From: Prunella strophiata
Taxonomy: Eukaryota; Chordata; Aves; Passeriformes; Prunellidae
Assembly: GCA_036583965.1 (NCBI GenBank)
Contig: JAZBQD010000034.1
Span: forward strand, 3,348,001-3,412,000
Length of the DNA: 64,000 bases
Reading direction: 5' to 3'
Shown here piece after piece: positions 1 through 12,806 of this stretch (its first letter is position 1; each line of letters starts with the position of its first letter). Below the pieces are notes generated by a model, which was given only the letters and a program-made list of their open reading frames with translations, had not been told where the DNA came from and did not search any database. The translations under genes were made by a program, and so were the position numbers.

Positions 1-1732
1 TAATTAAGAGGGCTCTGCTTTCTCTTGGGAAAGGAACCTGTGAGGCTGTTTTCAGGTTCATTTTACCGCGCTGTGCACGTTCTGGAGGGACGCATCTCCG
101 TAGGAATGCTCAGGTGTATGTATGTATGCTCAATGTTCCCAGGTGCAGGAGGTGTCTGTCTGTGTCAGGCCAGGTTTCTTGCCCTGTCTCAGCATTTGCT
201 GGGGATGGGCAAAGCATCTTGCCTGACTTCTTCAGTGTGTTTATAGACTGTGGCTTGACCTCGGGGAGTGACCACAGCAGTGAGCATGGCCAGTGCCAGC
301 CCTCCTCTCCAAGCAGAGGCACGGCAGCACCAGCTCTGCTTTGCAGCGTGTTGTCCCACAGTGGTGGTGCAGCCAGGCTGAGGAATATGTGGTTTTCACT
401 TCCCTGGCTGGGATTGATTGTCCTGGCTCCAGGGAGGAGCCATGCCCTGGTTTGAGGTACCGGTACACAGCTGAATTCCAGACTTGGGAGACACTTTGTT
501 CTTGATCTCGTGATAGCTGCTGCTTCACCAAACCTCTTTCTTTCCTTGCCATCTGTTTCTGACAATGTGCAAAGTTATTGATGAGGTGATGAATTCAGAG
601 GACTAGGGTTTGCCAGAAAAAGGTTTTTTTCCTCTGCGTATGCAGTCTCAGGCCTTCAAATGAAACCAACCCCCTGGAAAACCTGTGTGTCAGGCTCAGG
701 GCAGCAGCTGCTGGGCTGGTGATCTTATGAGTAGTGGGTCCAGCCAGTACCTTCTCAGTGCACATGCAGGCCTGGGAGGAGGTGTGGGTGGTAATTAGCA
801 GCAGAAAGATACACCATGATATCACTGGAGCGAGCTGTCCCCGTTGGGTGCTCAGGGTACACCGTGGTGTGTTTCCACCATCGCGCCCGGCTGCCTCCCG
901 TGTGAGCCTGCTAACAGGCAGCTTGGCTGGCTTGTTGGATTTAGCCTTTGTTAGTCCTTGGCAGTGCTATTTGGAGGCTGGAAGGCTATTTTAGGTATAT
1001 TTAATTACAGTTTTTTCTTGCTTAGTGAATAGCTGCAGTTATTAACATGCAGTGGAAGGGGTTACAGGAGATGGCAAATATTCGAGGCATTCTTTTGTGC
1101 TGTCCTCCAAAAGACAGAGAAAACAGTTACATTTATCAGCAAGTGCTGTTTTCTGACTAGCAGAGTTTGCTAGCAGTTTTCTGTGTTTCTTTTACTTTTC
1201 AAAAGCCATTGATTTTTGCAGTGTTGCCATTAGAAAACAAGCCTATAAACTGATGTATTCCTGCATTTTAAAATGGACTTTCAGTCTCCTGCTGTCTTTT
1301 TATTGGTTTCCCAGGCCTGCTGAATGTTGCTTAAGTCAGCATGTTGTAATTGGCCTGTGGAGATCCAGGTCTGGCTAGTGTCACTTAAAACCCAAATGGC
1401 TTTGCAATAATGTCAGTGTTTCTGGACTTCCTGCACAGGAGCAAGGGTGGCCACTCCTGCACAGCTTGTACTGCATCTGTATTGACTGGGAGCACTTGGC
1501 TAATCGCTTCCTGTAATTAAATTCTTCACTAAGAATAAAGTTAATCTTCTCAGAGCATATAAAACCTGACCCACAGCCTGAGCAGGCAGAAATGCTGCTG
1601 TTTATAGGCACCTTTATCCAAGTGTAAAGGGCCCATTCCCAAAGCAGAAGCAATTAGGATAATTAGATATTCCTTATCCTGAGTCAGGGATATAGAATAA
1701 TAAACTATAAGTGATAGGGTAGTTTTCTGCTT

Positions 1733-1790
1733 GAGGTTCCATAGGCTCTTGAGGTTGGAAGGGACCATTTTGCCCATTCCTCATGATTCT
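1733..1790 (-). mobile_element. CR1 LINE 3'-end remnant
   Basis: The stretch contains ggttggaagggacc followed by a diverged ttgcccattcc, which is the reverse complement of the typical avian CR1 3' end (ggtcccttccaacc). Only about 60 bases remain, so the call rests on one short motif. Confidence 0.4.
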
Positions 1791-4700
1791 GGTAAGACAC
1801 CACTCAGCCCTGTATATGCGATGGGATCACTAGTTCTCCTTGTCAGGGTGCTGGGGCTGGCTGGGGCTTTGTTGGGTTTTAAAGTTTTTTAGATTTGCAT
1901 TTTCTCTGTTTGATGATGCTCAATAAGTTTGGCAGAGAGAAATGGATGAGACTTTCCCCAACTTTTTTTCTCTTTGTTTACATAAACACATTAATAAACT
2001 AATTGCCCAAATCCTTGCTGGCTGGCAGAAGCATTAAGCTTGCTATAGGCCGCTGACTTAAACCATATGGTTTGGTCCCAAGACTTCTTTGGGTTTTTAG
2101 AAGAGGTTTAAAAAGTGCCTGTTTGCATCATCTTGAAACATTAACATTCCAAGCACAAACAGTTTTGCATAATTTATTACTCTCACTGTAGCTTTGCTCA
2201 TACTTCGAAGTTCAACTTCAAAGTACTGCATCCTCACTCCTCATTATTTATGTACAGCAAAACAAAACAACATTAAGTGCCATCCAGGCATTGCTGTGTT
2301 TCATTGGATGGAGAAACTCAGACTTCTTATTTAGCCATATTATTTCTTGTTCAATTATTAAGAGCCAAATTCAGAAGGAAGGTAACATTTCCAGCATCCT
2401 TTCCTGGAATGCAGGAGTGCTGCTGGAGAGAAAGTATGTGGTACCTGGAGGATGCCAGGTACTTGCCATCAGCTGTTCAATTTGGACAATTACAGTACAT
2501 TTGTCAGTTCCACTTTTATTCAGAGTGAAATCCACTTGCCAGTTCTCACACACTGTTTCAGTGCAGCAGTATTTCATCAGCAAACAGTGTCAAGGGTGCC
2601 CAATATGACAGGGCTTATATCAATTCCCCTCGTTTATTTTGTAATACCTGTTATCTTTGCCACAAATATTGTATCTGAAATCAGAAATGTGGGTGAAACA
2701 TGCAGCAATGCCCCAGTGAGGAGAGTGTTAGGGAGAACCCAAAAGCAGAACCCTGGCCTGCTTCACTGTGAAACCTGGTGTGCCAGCTGGGTTTCCCTGC
2801 CATGATCTGGGGTTCCTGCCCATCAGTTCTGCCCCAGCTGATGGACTGTCCTGTAGAGCACTGGGCAGAGGCTCTCACAGTCTGCATTCCTCCCATCATT
2901 TTGCAGATATGGGTGCCAGGAAGGTGTCAGCCACTGCATTAGATAGGGGCTGAATAAATCAGTGTGCACGGATCATTGAGCCCCTTTGTTGTAAAACAAA
3001 TGGCCTGTGGTCAGTTAATCATATAAAGAAACATCTCCCAGACCTCATGGCATTATTCAGTTTCATAAACAGAATCTGTGTTAAAATATGGGGAAATGAT
3101 GACCCAGAACAGTGGTTAGAGATGTGGCTGCCACATACTGTGGGGAAAAGGAGCAAGAGATTTTTTTTCTTGTAAAGGCCTCGTCTCTCCCTCATCTGAC
3201 CCATCCCTTTGCCCCCAGCTCACAGGTCTCCTTGTGCTGGACATCTGTGTCTGCCCAGCCTTGTCAGGTGCTGTGGGAGCCCTGCAATGGACAGCACGTG
3301 CCCCGGGCTGCTGGTCCAGGGTGTCCATGGCTGGTGGCTGTGGAACCTTCAGTCCCCCCGTGTCACATCCACTGGAGTGGGATGCCTGTAGGCTCTCGGC
3401 CACTGCGGCATGGATGAGGACTGGCAGCAGCCTGGGGCCCTGGGCGGTCTGGTTTGTCTTGGCATTGCCCCTTCCATGTGATGTGGCCATCTTGGTACTG
3501 ATAAATCGCCTTTGTTTCCTACCCTCGTTTCTCCCTGCTGGAAGGGGAATGGGTGTGCTGGAAGGTTGCCTGTTCTGATGGTAGCTCCCAAAGTCTGTCT
3601 GCCTCTGCTCCAGTGCCGTCCCCACTGCTCTGTGATGAGTGCCAGACAAATGGGAGCAGCAGAAGGTCACAGATTCACTGTGTTGTTTTTATCCAGATTT
3701 ACCTAATTCTGTGTTAAATGGCTTTGAGGTAGCTCCCGGCCATGTGAAGCTGGGCTCTCTGGGCCGTGTCCAAAGGGGCAGCTACCTTCCCATAGCGCCT
3801 CTCTGCTTGGCCTGTGGTCCCTGAACATCCATTTCTTCTGCTGAAGGCCTGGAATTGATGTCCGTTGCTTTTCCATCATGATTTAAAACCCCCAACTGTG
3901 GTGTCCCAATTTACAGTTCGTGTTTCAAGAAAGTGGCTCTCATGTGTTGCCAGCCCTCAGCACGTTCACTTGTTAAATTATGCACATGCTAATGAAGTGT
4001 GAAAATCAGCCAAATAACAACTCTCTGTAATCGCTTAATGTCCCCAGAGTAATGTGGCTTTTTTTATTATTATTATTTTATGATTTGTGACCCATTCTGA
4101 ATAATGTTTCTGCAAGGCGTTCTTCCAACAACTGGGGTTAATTAGTATTTTTACTTTTTCCCCTTCTGAATGAAGCCCAAACTTGCTCACAGCCCACGGT
4201 GCAGTTTGTTTTCTGTTTTGAATTAAATAATGCCTAGATTTCTATCAGAATGGGAAACAGCTTTCTAGCAGAACTGTTAAAATCCACACCCTTACCCCCA
4301 GCATACACCTGGGCATATGGGCAGGGACTGCATGCGTGTGGAGTGTCCTGCAGTTGCTCTTGCTGCGATGGCTGTGTTGCAGAAGTGATGCTGCTCCTTG
4401 TGCCCCATCCCTGGGATGAAGCACTGTCTTGTCACCTGCAGCAGCAGTGGCAGTGACTGATGTGTCCCAAGTGCTGCTGTGGAACATGAGACAATCTCAT
4501 ATTCCCCAGCTCTCCCTTCCTTGCCGTGGTGGAGGCCATGCAGACGTGGCTGATGCCAGCTGATTCTGTGTTAGGAGGATGTTGCATGGGCAGCATGCCA
4601 CTTGTCAGTGGAACTGCTGCTCCACCTGCCAGGTGTCAAACGCAGTGTTTGGATGCTGCTTCATGCCACCCGAGGTGGGTGTGGGTGAGTGTTCATGGTA

Positions 4701-7700
4701 CTGACCCCTCTTTGTAACAGAGGTTGTCCCAAATCCTTCAGCTCTCCAGGACACCCCCAGACCTGCAAAGGCTTGGCTGGGCTGGCAGTGACATTGGAGT
4801 CCCCGGAGGCTGATGTGTGCTGGGTGATGCTGTGTTTGGGTGGGGAGCTCTGAGCCAAAGCTGTGTGTGACTGAGGCAGCTGGGATCTGCTCTATGGCCT
4901 CACTCAGACAATGTGATCCTCTCCTGGTGAACTGCAGCAGGCAGGAGTGGGAGAGAGGGAAGCCCAGGGCCTTGTCTCTGGATGAGCATCGGGTGGACCA
5001 TGGATGACATATAGGAGCATTGTTGCCTAACGTCGGAAAACATGCAGTAACCTGGTTTCTCACTGACAACATCAGTGGGAAAAGAGATGAAGTACCCAGC
5101 TCTCAGCTCATTTTCAGAAGGTGAGGTCTGTAAGACAACATACTGTTTATCACTGCAGCTTTTCAGTGGAAGTTGCTGGATGTTGTATAGTTATGTCTAT
5201 TGGGTGTTGACCATGTGTGCTGCTTTCTCCTGCTTCATCCAGGTAATTTTCACACTCACCCCACTCCTCTCATGTCAGTAACTGCCTTGTATTCAGGATT
5301 GTTATGCCTTGGTGTCACGCCATTCACCTGTGATTAACCAGATCTTCATTCTAAGTGCTGTCCTGTGCTGGCTGTGTCCTCTGCCTGATGCTGCAGCCTG
5401 CTGGGAGCTGCTGTGCTCCAGGAGAAAAGCTGAGAGCCCCTGTTCCTCGTGGACATGGATAGTGAGGCCAGACAGGCAGAATCAGTCACAGCCTGTGAGA
5501 AAAGATTGGTGGCAGAATCACAAACTACTCAATAGGAGCCTTGGTGGCCTGAGAGCTGAGTGTTCCACAGAGGGTGCTGCTCTGGCTCTTGTGCAGAACA
5601 GCTGCCATGTCTGGGCAAGTGACAGCTTCCTGCCCTGCCTGGCCTCCTGTGTGCCTCTGTGCTTGTCTCTGCATTTGCCACTAGTTTAGAACAGACTAAT
5701 CACTTTTCCATGCACTCTAGCTGATTTTGGTGTGTGGCTCTGTTGATTATAAGAGCTCTCTGGGAACAGCCAGGTTCAGCTCTGACTCTGGTCCCTGCAC
5801 TATGGTGGATGAACAATGTCAAGATTATCTCAGCCCAACAGTTTTGTCAGAAATATTTTCCACTGATCCTGCCTGGGGAAGCACCATGTTTAGCTTCAAT
5901 GATACAGCCCTGACACCAGAAAAAGAGCTTCCAGCAAAGACTTTTAATTCCCTGTCAGAATCAACGTAATTAAATCCCATCTGATGGGAAGAGGGTTTTC
6001 ACTGGATCTAGTGAATGTCCATGCTTCCATTTGGAAGCCTCTAACATCCCAGAACTTACTCCCTGTAACAAACAAGGGTTTTGTTTCCACTAAAGATAGC
6101 TGTATATATGAAATTTGTTATTTTTCAAGCAGAAATATTTGTTATTTACACTTGCAGTTTATAAACAAGTGGTTTTCGCTCTCTGTAACTTACCAGCAGG
6201 AGACAGGAATGCTGCCTTGCCCAGAGACCTTGGGTCTTCCCCAGGGACTCGAGGCATTTGGGTGCTTTCTGCACCCCAAGTGGCAAAACTTGTAAAGTTC
6301 AAAGACAGGCTCATTTATAGCTGCAATCTGCTCCTTCAAGCTGCTGCACAAATCACTTTTAAGCAATTCATTTCAGCGGCTCAGGACATCACTTAATGAA
6401 CCCAACTAAATTGAAAGAAAGAAAGTTTAATTAAAATACTGCAAGGAAAATGTCTTGAGACAAGCTCTTCCAGGAGCAGATTGAAAATGATGGCACAGAC
6501 AACTGTCTTCCATGGGAAGAAATGTTAAAGTTGGCAGAAAATTGAGTTTGTGATGAGTTTCAGAGGGAGCTGATAAAGCATGTGTTGTGGTCTGGCCCCA
6601 TGCAGGGGCTCTGGGTTACCGTGAGCTCTTGCAGAGCCTTGTGAAGGGTTTGTGCCCCAGCTGGGAGTGCTGCCTGTGGCACTGAGCCCATGGGGAGGCA
6701 GAACCTGACAGTGGCCACCTGCCACGGGTGTCTTTGGCACTCTGGGAACGGGGCACATCCCGGAGGGAGGACCCTGAGTGGCACTGGTTCCTGAAGGCAG
6801 CAGGAGGGCAATGGGGTGTGCTATCAGGCCATGCCACTTCCCAGAGAGGGGGTCTGTGGGCAGTGGGACTTGACTGGGACAGAGGCAGGGGAAATGCTGC
6901 TGGCAGAGCACTGTGGTGGCTGATGTCAGTTTGAAGTATCCTGTCTGCCCAGACATGGGGACTGAGGTGGGGGTGGCACAGCCCAGTGCTCTGGGTGGCA
7001 CTGCCTGCCCCAGTCCCATTGTGCTGCCATCTTACTCAGTACAGCCCCAGATGTTGGATTAAGCCATCTTTGGCTGATTAAATTCAAACCTGTGCAGCAA
7101 ATGCCAGGGACTGTCTGCACAGTGTTGGTGTGTTTGCTTTCCCACAGAATTGGAATTGGAGCATTAAGAACATTTTTTCAAATGCCACCACTCTGATGGG
7201 CACAGCTTCTGTGGGTGCTCACTGTGGAGAGGTGGATTGTGGCAGAGAAGGGTCAGTTTCCCATGCAGAAGGTGTTCATATTCCATCAGCCACATTCCCC
7301 ATTTGCCTCCCCCCATTCCCCTTCAGTGTCTCAGCACTGACCCACTACTGTTCCTCATTGCTGCCCCACCTGTGTTTCTGTCTCAGTGCTGCCCCCCAGG
7401 CTGACCTGCCTGCAGGCAGCTCGTTTAGTGCCCCTGTGCCCAGGTTTGCCCATGGGCACCCATCCCTGGTGTCTCCACGTGTGCAGTGTGTTCTGTGATC
7501 CTTTGTGGAACCCAGGCCAGGTTTCTGTGAGAAGCTTCTGTCTCAGTAGGTGCATGTTGTGCCTCCCATGTTCAGCCAAGGGGCTTGTTCCAGGGGCACC
7601 AAACTGGAATAATGTGACAGAGAATGACATCAGAGCAAGATGGTAACAAAATTGGGTTGTAAGCTGAAAATAGCTGCTCTACGTGAGAGCAAAGCTTGCT

Positions 7701-8792
7701 GCTTCTGATTTTTACTCACTTAGCTGACATTTGGGTAGTTCTAATTAAAATTTTTCAACAGTCAATAGTTTTTGCTGATCAGCTAACAGATGGCTGCAGC
7801 AAGATGACCAGAAAGACAGACTGCATGGCACATGAAGTGTGTTGGAAAGCATCCATCCCAGGGTCTGCACACTGACCCTTCGTCTGTAGGAAGAGTCTGG
7901 TGCAGGGGTGGGCATCTGAGAGTTTCCTGGGTTTGCAAGGCACCATCCCCAGGGCACAGGTGTGTGCTGAGGGTCAGACCTGTGCTGCAGTGCTCAGCAC
8001 AGTGTTACCTTCTGAGAAAAGCAGCTTTTGTGCTCCTGCTGCAGATAAAGATCTTGTAAATAGTGAGAGCTCAGTATTGTTACCATCTGTGAGTATCTTC
8101 CTGTGTCAGATGTTCAGATTTTCAGCAACCAGTGATGTCCCTGGAAATCATAGGTTTTCAGAAGGTATTTTGGAACCAGGCCACTTTTTGGGTTGCTTAT
8201 GCCTTTATGCCCAAGCAGAAGTGCCCAGACAGTTCTGTGGCAGAAATCATTGGAATTTTTAAAGGTTTTAATGTGGAAAGGGTAGAGGACTTGATCAATG
8301 CTCAGCTGCTTTTTACAAAAAAGGGTGTATTTTTTTAAGGGTGTATTTTGCAGATGGACTTGGATTTTCCATCACTATTCATAAATCCAAATCAGCCATT
8401 TTGAGGAGGTTGTGTCTGCTGTGCAGCTAAGCCTCTTGGCACAGGGATGGCAGTGTAAATCCTGCAGTGAGCCAAGGGGCAGTCGGATGAGTTGCCTGGA
8501 GTGCTCTGGCAGTGTGAGGCAGCACAGGCAGGGAGCAGCCAAGCACAGGGCTGGGGGGGCACGGGCAGGGGGTGCAGGGGAGCAGGCTGCTGCCAGCCTG
8601 GGTCACTGCCCCCAGTGCTGCCCTGTGACCCCAGCCCTGGGAGCACCGGGGAGCCAAGGAGGGCTGCCCTGATGTGCCAGTGTGTGCAGTCAAGATGAAT
8701 AATGTAGAAAAGAATAGTAAATAGAGAAAAAAAAATATTAAGGAAACTGTGGGTTTCAGTAACTGCCCAACTCACAATCAGTTTGCTTTTAA

Positions 8793-8924
8793 GCCCCTAA
8801 GATTAGCTGTATTGGTTAGAGCATGGTGCAAATAATGCCAAGGTTGTGAGTTCAATCTCCATATGGGACAGTCACGTGAGTGATGGACTCAGTGATCCTT
8901 GCAGATCCCTTCCAACTCAGAATA
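8793..8924 (+). mobile_element. tRNA-Ile-derived SINE with CR1-like tail (5' part, interrupted)
   Basis: The head resembles tRNA-Ile: box A-like TAGCTGTATTGG at 8804-8815, then GTTAGAGCATGGTGC, AATGCCAAGGTTGTG, and a box B-like AGTTCAATCTC at 8849-8859. It is followed by gtgatggactcagtgatcct and gcagatcccttccaactcag, a CR1 3'-tail type sequence. A tRNA-Ile head fused to a CR1 tail is the layout of known passerine SINEs. The acceptor stem no longer pairs, so this is not a working tRNA gene. The end of the tail appears to resume at 9378 after an inserted LTR. Confidence 0.7.
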
Positions 8925-9371
8925 TGTTGTATTGCACTGAACAGTTTTTTAGTTGATAATTGTTTTTGCACTGGGTGTTTGGATCATTTGCACTGTTATA
9001 TAATCTGTATCCTGTTGTATCACATGGTTTGTCCCACTCCTCCCCTTTCCCCCCCAGACCCTGGTGGGCAGTGGTCAATCCCGGGTTCACCCCTCCCCTC
9101 GCCCCTCCCCCCTTGTATCCCAAGGCTGTGGTCCCCTTCCTCCGCCCCCCTTCCCTGACCTTAAAACCCCCTGCACAGGTGAGCTTGTTCTCTTTTCACC
9201 TGGGAAGCCCTGTGGATAATCTGGTAGCTCCTACCAAGGAAATAAAGCAGGACTTTGTTCCCGAGAGGAAAAGAGTGCCTTTGGTCTCTTTTGTCTCATG
9301 TGAGATTGATCAGGGGTAAGGTCCAGAGCTAGCTGGATTGGGCTGGACCAGCCTTGTAGGTCAGTCTCACA
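8925..9371 (+). mobile_element. Probable solo LTR of an endogenous retrovirus inserted in the SINE tail
   Basis: A 447-bp block starting TGTTGTATTG and ending TCTCACA (TG...CA). It has an LTR-like order: a TATA-like TTAAAA near 9160, a putative R region, and AATAAA at 9240-9245 followed by about 125 bases of U5-like sequence. Flanking six-base motifs AGAATA (8919-8924) and AGAACA (9372-9377) would be target duplications with one change. Removing the block rejoins the CR1-type tail (...ctcagaata|ttctgtgattt). No viral genes are present. The family was not identified. Confidence 0.55.
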
Positions 9372-9392
9372 AGAACATTCTGTGATTTCTTA
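9372..9392 (+). mobile_element. Detached end of the SINE CR1-like tail
   Basis: agaacattctgtgatttct matches the usual end of a CR1-type tail and would continue the SINE at 8793-8924 once the LTR-like block is removed. Confidence 0.5.
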
Positions 9393-12379
9393 AAAGGAGT
9401 TGCCATGCTCTGTAGACCATTGGTTTGTGATTATCTCATGTGGTGTACATGCAGAGGGTCTGTCCTGCCTGGACTGTTAACTGAGGTAGCACCTGTGAAC
9501 CTCTTCCACCCCACCCAGGGCTGGGGCCATGTTGGGATTGACTGGTGGGGCTGCTTGGGTCTCCTGGCAGCAGGCTGTTCTGGGGCACCCTAGAGCAGCT
9601 GTTGGTTTTCCTCACAAAGTGTGGGTTATTTGCACTGGTAGAGAGATTCTTGGGTCCCAGGCTAATTGTCTTGATTTATGTGCTGTTCTGACACCACAGG
9701 TGTGATGTGTAACAGCTTAATAAGGTGTTCAAAGCCTGACGAATTAAAAATTGCCATTAATCCAAGAGCTAATGAGTTGTGCATCTTGATGCAGATGGAA
9801 GAGTTTTGTGTTGTGTGCATACCCGGGACCCACCAGGACTGGTGGGCAGGCATGGGTGCTGGGTGGGGCCAGGGGCCATGGCAGCTGGGCCAAAGGCAGC
9901 TCTACTGCTCTGCTTCACTCTGTTCACCTCCTCACATGGGCTAAGTTGTGTCTCTGCCTGAAAGCTGCCCTTCCCTTTCCTTTCTGTTTTATTGTTCTGC
10001 TCCTGTTGATGACCCAACCCATCGCATCCCGAGGCTGCATGGTCTCTGCTGGTGCATTGGGCTCTGGAGCAGCACTTGCCCCACTCCTTTCATGTCCTTG
10101 CCCTGGGCACTGGGGCTGTGAGAGCCTCTGCTCCCTGGGAGTCTCTGTGCTGAACCCTTCCATGATGTTATTTCCTCCTGAACTCTCCTTTCCAGCAGTT
10201 CCAGTAAATTACACCTAGCCAGGATGGTGGAGTGATGTAAATTCACATTCTTGCATGCTGGCATTCTGAAATGGGTGCTGCGGTGGGGAATGCTGAGTGA
10301 CACAAGGGCTGCTGCCAGATGGGAGTTTCTTTAGTCTAGGTTGGGTAGCACGAAATTCCTCTTTGCTGTAACAAGGGCAAAGAAATTTGGAATGTGCCAG
10401 TATTTTTAGCTGTTCAATCTAGGAGCGTTATTCCATTTTGGGGAAGGGGAGCAGCTGTTGCTAGCTCTGCAGCATCATGTCGTGGTGGTGAGGAGCTCAG
10501 CAGGGTCCAGCCCTGCCCGAGCTGCTGGGAGGTCCTGGGTGAGCCATGACTCAGCCCGACCCTGCAGGACACAGGACTCCTGGAGGGCAGAGGATGGGCT
10601 TGCCCCCAGGTTGGGAGCTGCTCAGGCATGGTGCATTTCCTCAAAGCCTGTCCCTCCCTCTCGACAGCCCTGGGCCTGACTGGGGTGAAGGGGTTGGGCA
10701 GGTGCCGTGCCATGCCATGGTTGCTGTGCTTCACTTGGTGGTGTCAGCAAGCTGTGGTGTTTCAGGGCATTTTGCTGATGCTCCAGATCCTTACTGGGCT
10801 TAATGCAGTGGAATTGATTTCTGCTTCCCAGGCCGTGATTCACCTCAGCAGGGGATAATCAATGCCAATCAATCACCTGTGATTTTGCATGCTATTAGAT
10901 TGCAGTTTAACCTCTGCTGTCCTCTGCCCTCCCACCTCCCACCCCCCTGCTGTGGACCACACAGTTTGGGGCAGGACTGATGGTCCAGGCTCCCCACACT
11001 GCCCTGCACATTGTACCCAGCCCTGCTCTGGTGGGACTTGGATGCCACTTCCTTGTCCCCTTCAGCTCCATGGCCTTGCCCAGGCTTTCTTCCTCTTTAG
11101 CCTGCTGTTTCTGTACCTGAGGGGCCCTGAAGTCCCCCCATTTTAGTTCTTCTCTGGCACTTTTTCGTGGGCAGGGAATAGAGTTGCGTTCCAGTCTTTG
11201 AATGAGCCCCTTGCTCTGCCTGCTGGGCTGGGGGGTCCAGCTCTGCCTCAGCTGCCTCTGCTCAGCTGTGCTGGGTTAAATCTGACCTGACAGAGGGGAG
11301 ACCAGGTCCTGGTTCCTTCAGGTGCCTTGCAGTGTCCAGGCCTGAGCACTGGTAGGTCCACAGCTCCCATCAAACTGCAGGAAAATCCCTGCCATGGAGG
11401 TGAATTCCTCAGCACTGACAGCGTGTGCCTTTCAGAGTAAACACTCTGCTAGCTCTTTTTTTGTTTGTTTTAAGAGAGGCAGACAGAAAGGGAGACCAAA
11501 GAGGTCTCTTTTAAACAGTGAAATGTAGTGTCTCACCTTTTCTGAGCAAAGCAAGACCCCACAGCCTGTCACTGAGGGTCAGACCTGGGCATCCTCCTTG
11601 AGAGGCTGAGGACTGGGCTGTGTTAGTCAGTTGTAATTCTAATGTTTGTGTCCTTCTCAAAACCCCTTCCTGAGCTCAGGGTCCATCTCCTGCCATGGCA
11701 TGGTGGGATGCAGAGAAGGTGGGATACACTGAGACTTCCACAGGGGATCTGTGGGTGGACTTGTGCTCTGGCTCTCCCAGTACCGGACATTGTCTCTGAA
11801 AGCCTCTTAACTTTTCATTACCTCTTTGCTTTCTTCATCCTGAGCAATTTCAGATGTAGGTTTTGTCCTTAATTACCAGGACTCGTTGTTGTCCCATTTG
11901 CTTTCTCCCTGATGGGCAAGCAGAGCCAGGGAGTGGCCATTGTGCCATGGCTTGGTTGTCAGGGGCCACATCTCCATCTCCTTGCAGCCACCACTCCCTT
12001 GAGGGGTCTAAGGGGGGATGAGGGATGTGGTTGTGCTGAGTTATTACCCCACACTTATCAGTATTAAACTCAATTTGGCAACTCCTAGCCTGGGATTTGA
12101 ATGACCTAAATCCTTCCTTTGGCAGCCTGGTTTGCTGTTATTTATGGTGCTTCCCAATTTATTATCATCTGCAGTTGGAGGCTTTGTGTGTGGTGCTCTC
12201 CACCAAGTGATTTATACATTAGTAAAGAGAGCAGAGCATCTGGAGCTGCAGCTCCCAGACCCCTCCTGTCCCCTGGCACCAGCCCTGGGGGCAGAGCTGA
12301 GTGGGCAGGGGAGGGCAGGGGCTGCCCCAGAAAGGCAGAGCTCTGTCTGGGGAGGAATTGGCTCCATGGTGTCATCAGG

Positions 12380-12797
12380 ACAGCTCCTGGGCCTGGGGGA
12401 GGGCCTGGAGCACAAGGCTGATGAGGAGCAGCTGAGGGAGCTGGGCAGGGGCTCAGCCTGGAGCAAAGGGGATCAGGGGGGACCTTGTGGCTCTGCACAA
12501 CTCCTGCCAGGAGGGGACAGCCGGGGGGGTCGGGCTCTGCTCCAGGGAACAGGGACAGGAGCAGAGGGAACAGCTTCTGGTTGCACCAAGGGAAGTTTAA
12601 TTTGGATATTAGGAGAAATTCCTTCCCTGAAAGGGCTTACCAGCCCTGGCACAGTGATGGGGTCACCATCCCTAGAGGGATGTAACAGATGTGTGGATGT
12701 GGCACTTGGGGACATGGGTTAGTTGTGACCTTGACAGTGCTGGGGGAATGGTTGGATTCAATTTTAGAGGGTTTTCCCACCTAAGTGATTCATATTG
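12380..12797 (+). mobile_element. CR1 LINE, 3'-end fragment
   Basis: The order of segments follows the avian CR1 3' end: ggcctggagcacaaggctga, gaggagcagctgagggagct, the ggggggaccttgtggctctg stretch, gcaccaagggaagtttaatt, tggatgtggcactt, and ttccca-type end before gtgattcat. The fragment is 5'-truncated, as usual for CR1. The 31-bp minisatellite begins about 10 bases after its end. Confidence 0.8.
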
Positions 12798-12806
12798 GTG
12801 TGGTCA

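Larger units (their letters stand above)
1..12379 (+). other. Intron of PPP2R2B (5' part), no gene seen
   Basis: No exon could be recognised on either strand. Open frames here are short, overlap on both strands and show no family resemblance. The stretch is mixed: GC-rich unique sequence with AT-rich islands that resemble conserved non-coding elements (about 1000-1280, 2030-2280 with the 14-bp palindrome AAACCATATGGTTT at 2060-2073, and 3960-4240 with TTAATTA sites). Mobile-element remnants at 1733-1790 and 8793-9392 are listed separately. Assignment to PPP2R2B is by inference from the very long 5' introns of this gene in vertebrates. Confidence 0.55.

Noticed and set aside
2060..2073. 14-bp palindrome AAACCATATGGTTT
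   Set aside because: One isolated palindrome of this size is not unusual at this scale; no second copy or known long site was found, so it is only mentioned in the intron entry.
5727..5969. 80-codon open frame on the + strand that looks less repetitive than most
   Set aside because: No recognisable family, no splice sites of matching phase, and codon pattern not distinct from neighbouring intron.
8793..8870. Functional tRNA-Ile gene
   Set aside because: Acceptor stem pairing is lost, box B is altered (AGTTCAATCTC), and a CR1-like tail follows directly, so this is a SINE head.
12040..12250. Possible second CR1 segment (ctcaatttggcaactcctag to ttatcatctgcagttggagg)
   Set aside because: There is slight resemblance to internal CR1 sequence, but too diverged to support without an alignment.
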